Source: Nocardioidaceae bacterium (GTDB lineage: Bacteria > Actinomycetota > Actinomycetes > Propionibacteriales > Nocardioidaceae). From it: DNA of 64,000 nt. The position numbers were made by a program, and so were the translations under genes. Within the stretch, counting starts at the first letter, position 1. Every line of letters begins with the position of its first letter. The stretch is from positions 1 to 64,000 of the forward strand of contig JAGIBL010000002.1 in assembly GCA_017744365.1 (NCBI GenBank), given 5' to 3'. The notes beneath the pieces were generated by a model that saw only the letters and a list, made by a program, of their open reading frames with translations, was not told the DNA's origin and made no database searches. Positions 17,692 to 25,894 of the stretch are shown one piece after another.

Positions 17692-18710
17692 CCGCGGATC
17701 CGCCCCTCGAAGAACAGCGCGTCGGCCTCGTCGGTGATCGGCAGGCCGGACTCGATCGCGGCCGAGCGCAGCAACCTCATCTGCCGGTCGTGCAGCCGGG
17801 TGTGCGGGCTGCGCACCGGGCCGCCGTTGAAGCCCTGCAGCCAGCCCTGGTACTTCCACAGCAGCCGGTGCACGAACGAGGTGCCGGCGTTGGCCTCGCG
17901 CATGAGCGACCCGGTGGCGGCCCGGGCCGGGTGCACCTGCCAGTACAGCTCCATCGCCTCGTCGTACCGGTCCGGGTCCTGGGCGAGCGCGTGGATGCGC
18001 GGCACCACGTCGCCGAAGTACTCGTAGTTGGAGGTGCCCATCCAGGGCATCCCGAAGGTGCTGCTCCACGCCGGCGCGTTCATCTCCAGCGGGTCCGCGA
18101 CGATGACCCGGTCGCTGAACCGGCGGAACACCTCGGCCAGGCCGGCCACGCCCGGGTCGCCGATCTCGTTCTTGATCGCGACCACGTTCGGGATGGTGTC
18201 GACGATCTCCTCCAGCCAGGCCGGCGCGAAGCCGGAGGGGTGCAGCCGCATGAAGTTCCACAGGTTCATCGCGAACACGACGACACCGAGGTCGGCGGCC
18301 TCGGCGATCGCCCGGGTGTACTCGACGATCTCCTTGTAGTGCTGGGGGTAGAACGTGATCGGGTACGACGGCATCACCAGGTCGACGCCCTTGCTCGCCG
18401 CCATCGCGGCGATCGCCTGGTTCTCGGCCAGCGTGCCCGCCGCCGCCTGCACGATCGTCACCAGGTCGTCGCCGGCCTCCTCGACGGAGATCTCGACGAA
18501 GCGCTCGAGCTCCTCCGCGGTGGTGCCGCACTCGCCGACGATGAGGAAGCCGGTGAAGCCCAGCTCCCGCTCCCGGCGGATGTCGTGCCGGATCGCGGCC
18601 TCGTTGAGGCGCGTCTGGTCGACGGTGAACGAGGGCAGGACGCACCCGCTCACCCCGCGCAGGTTCTCCATCGCCCAGGCACGGGCCTCTCCTGGCTGGA
18701 ACTTGGCCAT
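17688..18710 (-). CDS. DapA/hydratase-aldolase superfamily lyase
   Basis: A 340-residue class I aldolase-fold protein. The Schiff-base lysine is probably K180 (NVVAIKNEIGDP). The segment IVGECGTTAEE resembles the GECATL motif of trans-o-hydroxybenzylidenepyruvate hydratase-aldolases (NahE/PhdJ) more than the GTTGE of DapA, and the length also fits that group. The YNxP tyrosine segment of DapA is replaced by FAMNLWN. After extradiol cleavage, such an enzyme would release pyruvate and an aldehyde. The exact family is uncertain. Confidence 0.75.
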   Translation of the reverse strand: MAKFQPGEARAWAMENLRGVSGCVLPSFTVDQTRLNEAAIRHDIRRERELGFTGFLIVGECGTTAEELERFVEISVEEAGDDLVTIVQAAAGTLAENQAIAAMAASKGVDLVMPSYPITFYPQHYKEIVEYTRAIAEAADLGVVVFAMNLWNFMRLHPSGFAPAWLEEIVDTIPNVVAIKNEIGDPGVAGLAEVFRRFSDRVIVADPLEMNAPAWSSTFGMPWMGTSNYEYFGDVVPRIHALAQDPDRYDEAMELYWQVHPARAATGSLMREANAGTSFVHRLLWKYQGWLQGFNGGPVRSPHTRLHDRQMRLLRSAAIESGLPITDEADALFFEGRIRG

Positions 18711-18744
18711 CTCTGGTCTTCCTTTCGGCAGCGCTGCGCGCGGG

Positions 18745-18936
18745 TCAGTCGGTGGTCTTGATCGCCTGGGCGGGGCAGGCGGCGACGGCGCGCAGCACGC
18801 CCGGCCCCTGCCCCTCCGGCACGTCGTGGTCGGCGATGACGGGGTAGCCCCACTCGTCGAGCTCGAAGACCTCCGGCGCCTCCTCGGCGCACAGCCCGTA
18901 GGCCTGGCACTTGGTCATGTCGACGTCGACTCTCAT
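18745..18936 (-). CDS. Ferredoxin, 3Fe-4S type
   Basis: A 63-residue ferredoxin with three cysteines in the spacing of actinobacterial 3Fe-4S proteins: C10-x5-C16 (KCQAYGLC) and C54-P (AACPAQAIK). A fourth cysteine for a 4Fe cluster is absent. It overlaps the NuoF-like gene by 4 bp and is likely the electron carrier between that reductase and the Rieske oxygenase about 9 kb downstream in the array. Confidence 0.9.
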   Translation of the reverse strand: MRVDVDMTKCQAYGLCAEEAPEVFELDEWGYPVIADHDVPEGQGPGVLRAVAACPAQAIKTTD

Positions 18937-20228
18937 CTGTCCTCCTGGATGTCGGTGGGGTGGATCTCGGCAGGCCACGGGACCGCGAACGCGGTCGCCT
19001 CCGGCCGTGCGGGGTGGTCGGTGCACCAGGCGCAGGGCGCCTCCAGGTGCCGGGTCACGGTGGCGGTGCGCTGCTCGGCCAGGCTGGTCACCAGGCCGCA
19101 GGCGGCGTCGAGGGTGCCGCAGTCGCCGCGGCCGCGGAGGCTGGTCGCCCAGCCGGTGAGCTTGCGTACGTCGTCCGCGCCGGCGGTGCCCGCGGTGAGC
19201 GCGTCCACGACCCCGGCCATCGACGGGATCCCCTTGAAGCACGGGCCGCACTGCTCGGCGTTCTCCCGCTCCAGGTAGCGCAGCACCTGCGCGACCGCGG
19301 TCACCGGGCAGGTCTCGTGCAGCACCAGCACGATGCCGCAGCCGAGCACGTCGGGATGGGCGCGCGCGGCCAGCTCGCGCAGCGGGTGCCGGCGCGTGGC
19401 GGCCGAGGCGAACCGGCCGAAGAAGCCGCCGAGGAGCACCTCGCCGGGCTCGATGCCGAGCCAGCCGAGGACGTCGTCGAGGGTGAGCTCGCCGGGCACC
19501 TCGACGACTGCGTGCCGGCCGTGGTCGGTGCTCACGGTGAGCAGCAGAGTCGGCTCCGGCGCACCCCGCACCAGCCGGGCGAGCTGGGCCAGCGTCTCCA
19601 CGTTGCTGACCAGGGTCGGCCGGCCCTGGACCCCTTCCTCGTAGGGACGCGGCGGCTTGTGGGTCGGCTTGGCCGGGCCGCCGGAGAGCCAGCGGACCAC
19701 CGCGGACTCCTCGCCGCTGACGTAGCCGGGCGGTGCGGCGACCACCTGGACCTCGGGTGTGAGGGTCCGCGCCGCGGCGGCGATCCGCTCGCGGGCGGTG
19801 GCGTCGCTGACGTAGGCGTAGCGGCTGTGCGCGCCCAGGGCGTCGCCGACCAGCCGGAGCCCGTCCAGCGCGACCTCGGGGGCGAGCGTCATCAGCACCC
19901 GGTCCTTGGCGCTGGCCGGCTCCCCCTCCTCGCCGTTGAGCACCACGACCGGGGCCAGCCCGGTCCGGGCGGCTTGCTCGGCCACCGCGCGCAGCTTGAC
20001 CGCGAACGGGAACCCGGCACCGCCGCGACCGCGCAGGCCGGCGGCCTCGGCCACCGCGACCAGGGCGTCGAGCGACTGCCCGGAGTCGGTGGCGGGGGCC
20101 GTGGTGGTGGGGCCGGAGCCGAGCAGTGACCCACACGTGCTCAGCCCCGGCCAGACTCGGACCTGCAGGGGGTCTCCGGCAGGGGTGGGTGCCGGGCCCC
20201 GAGGCCCGGCCGCCGTCTCAGCTCGCAC
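18933..20228 (-). CDS. NuoF-like NADH-dependent flavo-iron-sulfur oxidoreductase
   Basis: A 431-residue relative of the 51-kDa NADH-binding subunit of complex I. The FMN/NADH loop GRGGAGFP is at residues 67-74 and the SLBB-like domain follows. Of the four cysteines that bind the 4Fe-4S cluster N3 in NuoF, three are visible (C327, C330, C370); the first is replaced in NAEQCGPC. No other complex I genes are near. Coupled to the 3Fe-4S ferredoxin, it probably serves as ferredoxin reductase for the oxygenase. The GTG start overlaps the binding-protein stop by 11 bp; a start some 20 codons later is possible because the first residues are low-complexity. Confidence 0.85.
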   Translation of the reverse strand: MRAETAAGPRGPAPTPAGDPLQVRVWPGLSTCGSLLGSGPTTTAPATDSGQSLDALVAVAEAAGLRGRGGAGFPFAVKLRAVAEQAARTGLAPVVVLNGEEGEPASAKDRVLMTLAPEVALDGLRLVGDALGAHSRYAYVSDATARERIAAAARTLTPEVQVVAAPPGYVSGEESAVVRWLSGGPAKPTHKPPRPYEEGVQGRPTLVSNVETLAQLARLVRGAPEPTLLLTVSTDHGRHAVVEVPGELTLDDVLGWLGIEPGEVLLGGFFGRFASAATRRHPLRELAARAHPDVLGCGIVLVLHETCPVTAVAQVLRYLERENAEQCGPCFKGIPSMAGVVDALTAGTAGADDVRKLTGWATSLRGRGDCGTLDAACGLVTSLAEQRTATVTRHLEAPCAWCTDHPARPEATAFAVPWPAEIHPTDIQEDR

Positions 20229-21384
20229 CGGGCTCGAACTCCAGGTCCATGGTGGTGACCGGCGCGGCCTTCTTGTGCGCGTCGAACTGCAGCACCGAGA
20301 CGGTGTGGAAGAGGTTGCCGTCCTTGTCGGCGGCGAGCCTGCCGGTCAGCCCGGTGGTGTCCAGGCCGGCCAGGGCCTTGCGCAGGTCGTCGGCGGACTT
20401 GGCACCGTCGGCGACCAGCTTGCCCAGCGTCATCACCGAGTCGTACATGACGGCGGTGTAGACGTCGGGGGCCTTGCCGTACTTGGCCTGGTAGGCCGCG
20501 GTGAACTCCTGCACCTTCGGGTCGTCCTGCTTCAGCGAGACACCCGGGGAGTAGATCCCGGAGACCTCGTCGTCGGTGAGCAGCTCCAGCGTCGAGGGCG
20601 AGGTGATGCCCGGCGCCGCGAAGATCTTGCCGGTGAACCCGGCCCGGCGCAGGCCCTTGATCGCGACGGCGAGCGGGGAGCCGGTGAGCAGCTGCACGAA
20701 GACGGCATCCGCGCCGGCCCGCTTGATCCGGGCCACCTGGCCGGTGACGTCGACGGCGTTCTGGTCGACCGACTCGTTGGCGACGACGTCGATGCCCTTC
20801 TCCCCCGCCGCGGCGAGCAGCGCCTTGGCGTCGCCCTGGCCGAACGCGGTGCTGTCGGCGAGGATGGCCGGCTTCTTCACGCCGAGCTGGTCGAAGGCGT
20901 AGGCCGAGGTGGCCTGCACCGACATGTCCGAGCTCGGGAAGTTGCGGAAGATGTACTTGTTGTCGTTCTCGGTGATCGCGGTGGTGGCCGCCGTGGTCAG
21001 CATCGGGATGCGGGCCCGCTCGACCTCCTGGCGGATCGCCAGCATCATCGTGCCGATGATCGGGCCGACCACGACGTCGGGGTCCTCGCGCAGCACCTTG
21101 CGGTAGGCGTTGAGGGCCGAGGTGTTCGCCTCGCCGGCGTCCTCCTTGGCGACGATGTCCAGGTCGGCGGTGCCGTCCTTCTTCAGCTGCTCGACCGCGA
21201 GCTCGACGGCCTTCTGCTGGTTCTGGCCGAAGACGGCGGCCGGCCCGGTGGTGGTGAGCACGGTCGCGATGCGCGCACTGGGCAGTCCGGAGTCCGAGCC
21301 CCCGGAACCGCCCGCGCCGCACCCGGTGGTGGCGGCCAGCATCGACGCCGCGGCCACACCTGCGGCCAGGGTCCTGCGCTTCAT
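20218..21384 (-). CDS. Branched-chain-type ABC substrate-binding lipoprotein
   Basis: A 388-residue Peripla_BP_6-like receptor. The lipobox AATTGC puts the lipidated Cys at residue 22. Mature segments ATVLTTTGPAAVFG and VVGPIIGTMM are typical. It is the probable partner of LivHMGF at 10.1-13.4 kb, although the genes are separated by the catabolic enzymes. AGGAGG precedes ATG 21384. It is the first gene of the long minus-strand array. Confidence 0.92.
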   Translation of the reverse strand: MKRRTLAAGVAAASMLAATTGCGAGGSGGSDSGLPSARIATVLTTTGPAAVFGQNQQKAVELAVEQLKKDGTADLDIVAKEDAGEANTSALNAYRKVLREDPDVVVGPIIGTMMLAIRQEVERARIPMLTTAATTAITENDNKYIFRNFPSSDMSVQATSAYAFDQLGVKKPAILADSTAFGQGDAKALLAAAGEKGIDVVANESVDQNAVDVTGQVARIKRAGADAVFVQLLTGSPLAVAIKGLRRAGFTGKIFAAPGITSPSTLELLTDDEVSGIYSPGVSLKQDDPKVQEFTAAYQAKYGKAPDVYTAVMYDSVMTLGKLVADGAKSADDLRKALAGLDTTGLTGRLAADKDGNLFHTVSVLQFDAHKKAAPVTTMDLEFEPGAS

Positions 21385-21692
21385 CGAAGTTCCTCCTGCG
21401 ATCTGGCGCGGCGAGCCCCAGGCGGCTGCCGCGTGACGGCGACGACTCTCGTCCCGGGCAGCGGCGCCGATCCACGCGAGCCCGCAGAGATTTCTCTGGG
21501 CAGAAAAAACGGGCCTTCGTTCCGGGTGCTGGTTCTGCCGCTGCCGCGTCCGGAGGTCCCGGAGGGCCGGTACGTCGGGAGGCTGCCGTTTTTCCGTCCT
21601 GCGGAATGTGAGTCGGCCCACGCCGCCCCCGGACGGCCCGTTTCCTAGAGTCGCGGCACCCCGGTCGGCGGGGCTGAGCAGCAGGAGGAACC
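21385..21692. promoter_or_regulatory. Divergent promoter region
   Basis: This 308-bp gap separates the binding-protein gene (minus) from the acetamidase gene (plus) and must hold both promoters. It contains operator site C near the plus-strand gene, a weaker TTCC-N7-GGTT copy at 21520-21534 nearer the minus gene, and a small palindrome TTTCT-N6-AGAAA at 21491-21506. No coding frame is convincing. Confidence 0.65.
21592..21606. promoter_or_regulatory. Candidate IclR operator, site C
   Basis: TTCCG-TCCTG-CGGAA, with TTCC-N7-GGAA geometry, 86 bp upstream of the acetamidase start in the divergent promoter region. It has the same arms and spacer as sites A, B and D. Confidence 0.6.
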
Positions 21693-22685
21693 ATGGCCAG
21701 GCATCACGAGCTCCGGGCGTCGGCCGAGACGGTCCGTCTCGGGGTCGTCGACCGCACCGACACCCCCGTTCTCACCATCGAGTCCGGTGACACGGTCAGC
21801 CTGGACACCTGGTCGGCGTGGGGGAACCGGGTCACCCCGGAGCTGACCCTGGAGGACGTGGGCCGCTACTTCGGCGAGTCGAACGGCGCCGGCCCGCACG
21901 ACCTGACCGGCCCGATCGCGGTGCACGGTGCCCGGCCGGGCGACGTGCTCCGGGTCGACGTGCTGGACCTGCGGCTGCGCCCGCACGCGTTCAACCTCAG
22001 CCTGCCCGGCCACCTCGGCATCGGCGCCCTCGCCGAGGACTTCGCCGAGGGCCAGGTCCGGCACTTCCAGCTCTCCGGCAACAGCGTCGAGTTCGCGCCG
22101 GGCGTGCGGGTCCCGATCCGCCCGTTCCTCGGCTACATGGGGGTCGCGCCGCAGGCCGACGGCCCGCACAGCTCGATCCCGCCGGGCTCGCACGGCGGCA
22201 ACATCGACGTCCCGGACCTGGTCGTCGGGTCCTCGCTGTTCCTGCCGGTCTGGGCCGACGGCGCGCTGTTCTGCGCCGGCGACGCGCACGCCGCCCAGGG
22301 GTACGGCGAGGTGAACCTCACCGCGCTGGAGGCCTCCGCCGAGGAGGCGGTGCTCCGGTTCACCCTGCTGCGCGGCGGTCCCGCGCTGACCAGTCCGCGG
22401 GCCGAGACCCCGGCCGAGGTGCTCTCGCTGGCCTTCGCCGACACCCTCGACAAGGCCGCCAAGGGCGCGCTGCGCGACCTGGTCGCCGAGCTGTCCCGGC
22501 TGCACCCCGAGCTCGAGCCGATGGACGCCTACTCGCTGTGCTCGATGGTCGCGGACCTCAAGGCCAGCCAGGTCGTCAACGCCGAGGTGGGCGTGCAGGC
22601 CAGCGTGGCCAAGGACGTCTTCAGCCCCGCGCTGCCGTGGTTCACCGAGGGATCGGGCTGGACGGTCGTCGAGGCCCTGTCGTGA
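21693..22685 (+). CDS. Acetamidase/formamidase family protein
   Basis: A 330-residue FmdA/AmdA-type amidohydrolase. The metal-site segments SHGGNIDVPDL and GDAHAAQGYGEVN are clear. These enzymes release ammonia from short amides or formamides. It opens the plus-strand unit with the deacetylase and IclR genes and its stop overlaps the deacetylase GTG by 4 bp. It suggests that an amide or formamide arises during degradation. Confidence 0.92.
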   Translation: MARHHELRASAETVRLGVVDRTDTPVLTIESGDTVSLDTWSAWGNRVTPELTLEDVGRYFGESNGAGPHDLTGPIAVHGARPGDVLRVDVLDLRLRPHAFNLSLPGHLGIGALAEDFAEGQVRHFQLSGNSVEFAPGVRVPIRPFLGYMGVAPQADGPHSSIPPGSHGGNIDVPDLVVGSSLFLPVWADGALFCAGDAHAAQGYGEVNLTALEASAEEAVLRFTLLRGGPALTSPRAETPAEVLSLAFADTLDKAAKGALRDLVAELSRLHPELEPMDAYSLCSMVADLKASQVVNAEVGVQASVAKDVFSPALPWFTEGSGWTVVEALS

Positions 22686-23563
22686 CCGCGTACTCCCCCA
22701 TCGTCGACCGGCCCGCGGTCAGCTGGCCGGACGAGAAGCCGGTCGCGTTCTACCTGGGCGTGAACCTGGAGCACTTCGCTCCCGGCCCGGCGATCAACAT
22801 CTACCCGCGGACCAACGGCCTGGACCCGGACGTGCTCAACCAGGGCTGGCGCGACTACGGCGCCCGGGTCGGGATCTGGCGGATGATCGAGAGCCTGGAC
22901 CGGCGCGGGGTGCCGGTGACCGGCCTGCTCAACGCGGCCGTCTGCGCCGAGCAGCCGGAGATCGTGGCGGCCGGGGTCGAGCGCGGCTGGACCTGGGTCG
23001 CGCACGGCTGGCAGAACAACGTGCTGCTCGCGGACCTGCCCCCCGAGGACGAGGAAGCCCACCTGCGCACGTCGGTGGAGACGATCGCCCGGGCGACGGG
23101 ATCCCGGCCACGCGGCTGGCTCGGCCCGGCACTGACCCAGACCCACCGGACCGAGGAGCTGCTGACCGGCCTCGGCATCGAGTACGTGCTCGACTGGTGC
23201 CACGACGACCTGCCCGGCTGGCGCCGCCCCGGACTGCTCTCGGTGCCGTTCAGCGTCGAGGTCAACGACCTGACGATCTTCCTGCTGCGGGGCCAGTCCG
23301 GGCCCGAGCTGGTCCGGGTGGTCAAGGACCAGGCCGCCCAGCTGCGCCGCGAGGGCGGCGGCCGGGTGATGGCACTCTCGGTGCACCCGTTCCTGACCGG
23401 GCAGGCGTTCCGGCAGCGCTACCTCGACGAGGCCCTGGACCACCTGCTGGGCCTGGACGACGTGTGGGTCACCACCGCGGACGATATCGCGTCGTCGTAC
23501 GGGAGGGCGGTGGCGGAAACGTCCCTCAGTGCGGAAAACTCGGGAAGTATCGTTCCGTCATGA
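22682..23563 (+). CDS. Polysaccharide-deacetylase family protein, PuuE/allantoinase-like
   Basis: A 293-residue NodB-homology protein. The N-terminal FYLGVNLEHFAPGPA and the WVAHGWQNN segment resemble cofactor-independent allantoinase PuuE and related C-N hydrolases rather than secreted chitin deacetylases; no signal peptide is present. It probably opens a cyclic amide or removes an acyl group from nitrogen in the cytoplasm. Its stop overlaps the IclR ATG (ATGA). Confidence 0.85.
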   Translation: MTAYSPIVDRPAVSWPDEKPVAFYLGVNLEHFAPGPAINIYPRTNGLDPDVLNQGWRDYGARVGIWRMIESLDRRGVPVTGLLNAAVCAEQPEIVAAGVERGWTWVAHGWQNNVLLADLPPEDEEAHLRTSVETIARATGSRPRGWLGPALTQTHRTEELLTGLGIEYVLDWCHDDLPGWRRPGLLSVPFSVEVNDLTIFLLRGQSGPELVRVVKDQAAQLRREGGGRVMALSVHPFLTGQAFRQRYLDEALDHLLGLDDVWVTTADDIASSYGRAVAETSLSAENSGSIVPS

Positions 23564-24330
23564 CGAACGAATCGGGCAACAGCCTCGCCTCCGTCACCAA
23601 CGCCCTCCGGCTGCTCTCGATGCTCTCCTCGCAGCCCGAGCTCCGCGTCGTGGACGTCTCGCGTCGTCTCGGGATCGCCCCCTCGACCTCGCACCGGCTG
23701 CTCTCCTGCCTCAAGGAGGAGGGCTTCATGCAGCAGGCGCGCAGCTCGAAGCGGTACATGGTCGGCCCGGAGCTGCTTCGGCTGGCCCGGCACTTCAGCT
23801 CGCAGAACAGCCTGGAGCGGCTGGCCCGGCCGCACCTGGTCTCGCTGTGCCGGCTGGTCGACGAGGCGGTGAACCTGCAGATCCTGGTCGGCCACGAGGT
23901 GCTCTGCCTCGATGCGGTCGTCGAGGACCGGCACGACCTGCACGTGAAGCGGATCGCCGGCCGCCGGGTCGCCGCGCACGCCTCCGCCGCCGGCAAGGTG
24001 CTGCTCGCGGCGCTGCCGACAAGTGCCCGGCAGGCGCTCTACTCCGAGCACGGCCTGCCCTCGATCACCGACCGGACCATCGTGGACGACGAGGAGTTCG
24101 AGGCCGAGCTGGCCCGGGTCCGCGCCGCCGGCTACGCCACCAACCTGGGCGAGCGCGAGGACGGCGTGCACGCGGTCGCGGTCCCCGTGCTCGACCTCAA
24201 CGACAACCCGATGGCCGCCCTCGCGGTCGCCGCCCCCGCGGTCCGGCTCCCCAAGGCCCGGGTCCCCGGCCTGGTCCGCGACCTGCGCCGCGCCCGCGCC
24301 GCCATCACCGCCGAGTACTTCGCCCGCTGA
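23560..24330 (+). CDS. IclR-family transcriptional regulator
   Basis: A 256-residue regulator with an N-terminal winged helix (about residues 8-60, VSRRLGIAPSTSHRLLSCLK as recognition region) and a C-terminal IclR effector domain containing HASAAGKVLLA. It is translationally coupled to the amide-hydrolase genes. A perfect 10-bp palindrome CGTCATGACG covers its start codon and several GGAA/TTCC half-sites stand just upstream. It is the only regulator inside region 1, so it is the natural candidate for the TTCC-N7-GGAA sites. IclR proteins can activate or repress; which applies is unknown. Confidence 0.92.
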   Translation: MTNESGNSLASVTNALRLLSMLSSQPELRVVDVSRRLGIAPSTSHRLLSCLKEEGFMQQARSSKRYMVGPELLRLARHFSSQNSLERLARPHLVSLCRLVDEAVNLQILVGHEVLCLDAVVEDRHDLHVKRIAGRRVAAHASAAGKVLLAALPTSARQALYSEHGLPSITDRTIVDDEEFEAELARVRAAGYATNLGEREDGVHAVAVPVLDLNDNPMAALAVAAPAVRLPKARVPGLVRDLRRARAAITAEYFAR

Positions 24331-24454
24331 ACCAAAACCCCCGACTCGCCCCACCAAAACCCCCGACTCGCCCCACCAAAACCCCCGACTCGCGAATCAG
24401 GGGTTTTGGTCCGCCGAGTCCGGCCTTCTGGTCCGCCGAGTCCGGCCTTCTGGT
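24331..24454. repeat. Tandem 22-bp repeats with inverted copy, probable bidirectional terminator
   Basis: Between convergent genes, ACCAAAACCCCCGACTCG begins three units at 24331, 24353 and 24375 (22-bp period), followed at 24393-24410 by a nearly perfect inverted copy (16 of 18), which can form a strong hairpin. Then CCGCCGAGTCCGGCCTTCTGGT occurs twice (24411-24432 and 24433-24454). The reverse complement of this second unit resembles the first (ACCA-AA---CC-GACTCG). The last copy runs up to the amidase stop codon. Confidence 0.85.
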
Positions 24455-25884
24455 CAGGCGGTGACGGGAGGACGGCGGTCGATCCAGGGGTGGGCGGCCT
24501 CGAAGGCGGCCGAGGCGCGCAGCACCACGTCGTCGGCCAGGCGGCGGCCCGAGATCATCAGCCCCACCGGCAGGCCGTCCTCGGTGAACCCGGCCGGGAT
24601 CGAGGCCGAGGGCTGGCCGGTCAGGTTCATCGGCAGCACGAACGGCGAGGAGTCCTGCGGGCTGGCCGGCGCGAAGTCCTCGGCCGGCCAGGGCAGCACC
24701 GCGATCGTCGGGGTGAGCAGCAGGTCGTAGGTCTCCATCAGCTCGGCCATCCGGTTGACCACCTGCTTGCGCACCATCCCCGAGGTGGTCAGCTGGTCCA
24801 CGGTCCAGTCCATCTCCAGGAACCCGACGATGTGCGGGGAGATCCGGTCCCGGTGCTGCTCGACCATCCGGCGCATCCCGACCATGTCGGTCTCGGCGAC
24901 CAGCATCGCCCAGAACGCCTCGTACGGGTCGGGCCAGGGCGCGACCACCTCGTCGACGACACAGCCGAGGTCCTTCTCGAAGACCTCCACCGCACGTCGT
25001 ACGACGGAGGCGACCCGCGGGTCCACCTCGGCGTACCCGAAGTCGGGCGAGAAGGCGATGCGCAGCCCGGCGACGTCACCCCGCGTCGCGGCCAGCCAGT
25101 CGAAGTCCGCGCGCGGCAGCGAGTGCCGGTCGCGCAGGTGCGGGCCGCTGCACGCCGCCATCAGCAGCGCGCTGTCCTGGACGGTCCGGCTCAGCGGGCC
25201 GATGTGCTCCATCGACTCGAAGCTGGACAGCCCCGGGTAGGTGTCCTCGCGGCAGCCCGGGTAGAGCGGGATCCGGCCCATCGTCGCCTTCAGCCCGTAC
25301 ACGCCGCAGAACGAGGCCGGCGCGCGCACCGACCCGGCGGCGTCGCTGCCCAGGGCCAGCGGGGTGATCCGGGCCGCGACCGAGGCGGCCGAGCCCGCGC
25401 TGGAGCCACCCGTGGTCAGCGCGGTGTCCCACGGGTTCCGGGTCGCCCCGAAGACCGGGTTGGTGCCGTTGCCGGCGAAGCCGAGCTCGGGGGTGTTCGT
25501 CTTGCCGACGATGAGCGCGTCCGCGGCACGGAGCCGCTCGACCACGATGTCGTCCTGGTCCGGCTGGAAGCCCTCGTAGGCGTGGCTGCCCGCGACCATC
25601 GGCAGGTCCTTGACGAAGATCAGGTCCTTGACCGCGACCGGCACCCCGGCCAGCGGGCCGAGCTTCTCACCGGCGGCCTGCCGGTCGGCCAGCGCCCGCG
25701 CGTGCGCGCGGAGCAGGTCGTGGTCCAGGACGCAGTAGGCGTTGAGCGCCGGGTTCAGCGCGTCCACCGCGTCGATGACGGCGTCGGCCACCTCGACGGG
25801 CGAGAGCTCGCCCGCGCGGACGGCGGCGGCGATCTCGGTGGCGGTCAGGTCGGTGACGGAGGTCGCTGAGGTCTCGGTGGTCAT
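24454..25884 (-). CDS. Amidase, amidase-signature family
   Basis: A 476-residue serine amidase. The Ser-cisSer-Lys triad is K86 (VAVKDL), S161 (TTGGSSAGSAA) and S185 (GSDAAGSVRAP). It hydrolyses an amide bond in the cytoplasm; the family covers aryl- and alkyl-amides. ATG 25884 is chosen from its start context. It follows the M24 gene with a 10-bp gap and belongs to the sugar-type ABC operon, which carries operator site D. Not GatA, because no gatB or gatC is near. Confidence 0.93.
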   Translation of the reverse strand: MTTETSATSVTDLTATEIAAAVRAGELSPVEVADAVIDAVDALNPALNAYCVLDHDLLRAHARALADRQAAGEKLGPLAGVPVAVKDLIFVKDLPMVAGSHAYEGFQPDQDDIVVERLRAADALIVGKTNTPELGFAGNGTNPVFGATRNPWDTALTTGGSSAGSAASVAARITPLALGSDAAGSVRAPASFCGVYGLKATMGRIPLYPGCREDTYPGLSSFESMEHIGPLSRTVQDSALLMAACSGPHLRDRHSLPRADFDWLAATRGDVAGLRIAFSPDFGYAEVDPRVASVVRRAVEVFEKDLGCVVDEVVAPWPDPYEAFWAMLVAETDMVGMRRMVEQHRDRISPHIVGFLEMDWTVDQLTTSGMVRKQVVNRMAELMETYDLLLTPTIAVLPWPAEDFAPASPQDSSPFVLPMNLTGQPSASIPAGFTEDGLPVGLMISGRRLADDVVLRASAAFEAAHPWIDRRPPVTA

Positions 25885-25894
25885 CGGTTTCCCC

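Noticed and set aside
18933-20228. NuoF-like gene as part of a respiratory complex I or formate dehydrogenase operon
   Set aside because: No NuoE, NuoG, formate dehydrogenase or membrane subunit genes are nearby; the partner gene is a 3Fe-4S ferredoxin within a dioxygenase cluster.
24331-24454. The short tandem repeats as a CRISPR array
   Set aside because: Units abut with no unique spacers and no cas genes are present.
24454-25884. Amidase-signature gene as gatA of the tRNA amidotransferase
   Set aside because: No gatB or gatC neighbours, and it ends an operon with an M24 hydrolase and a sugar-type importer.
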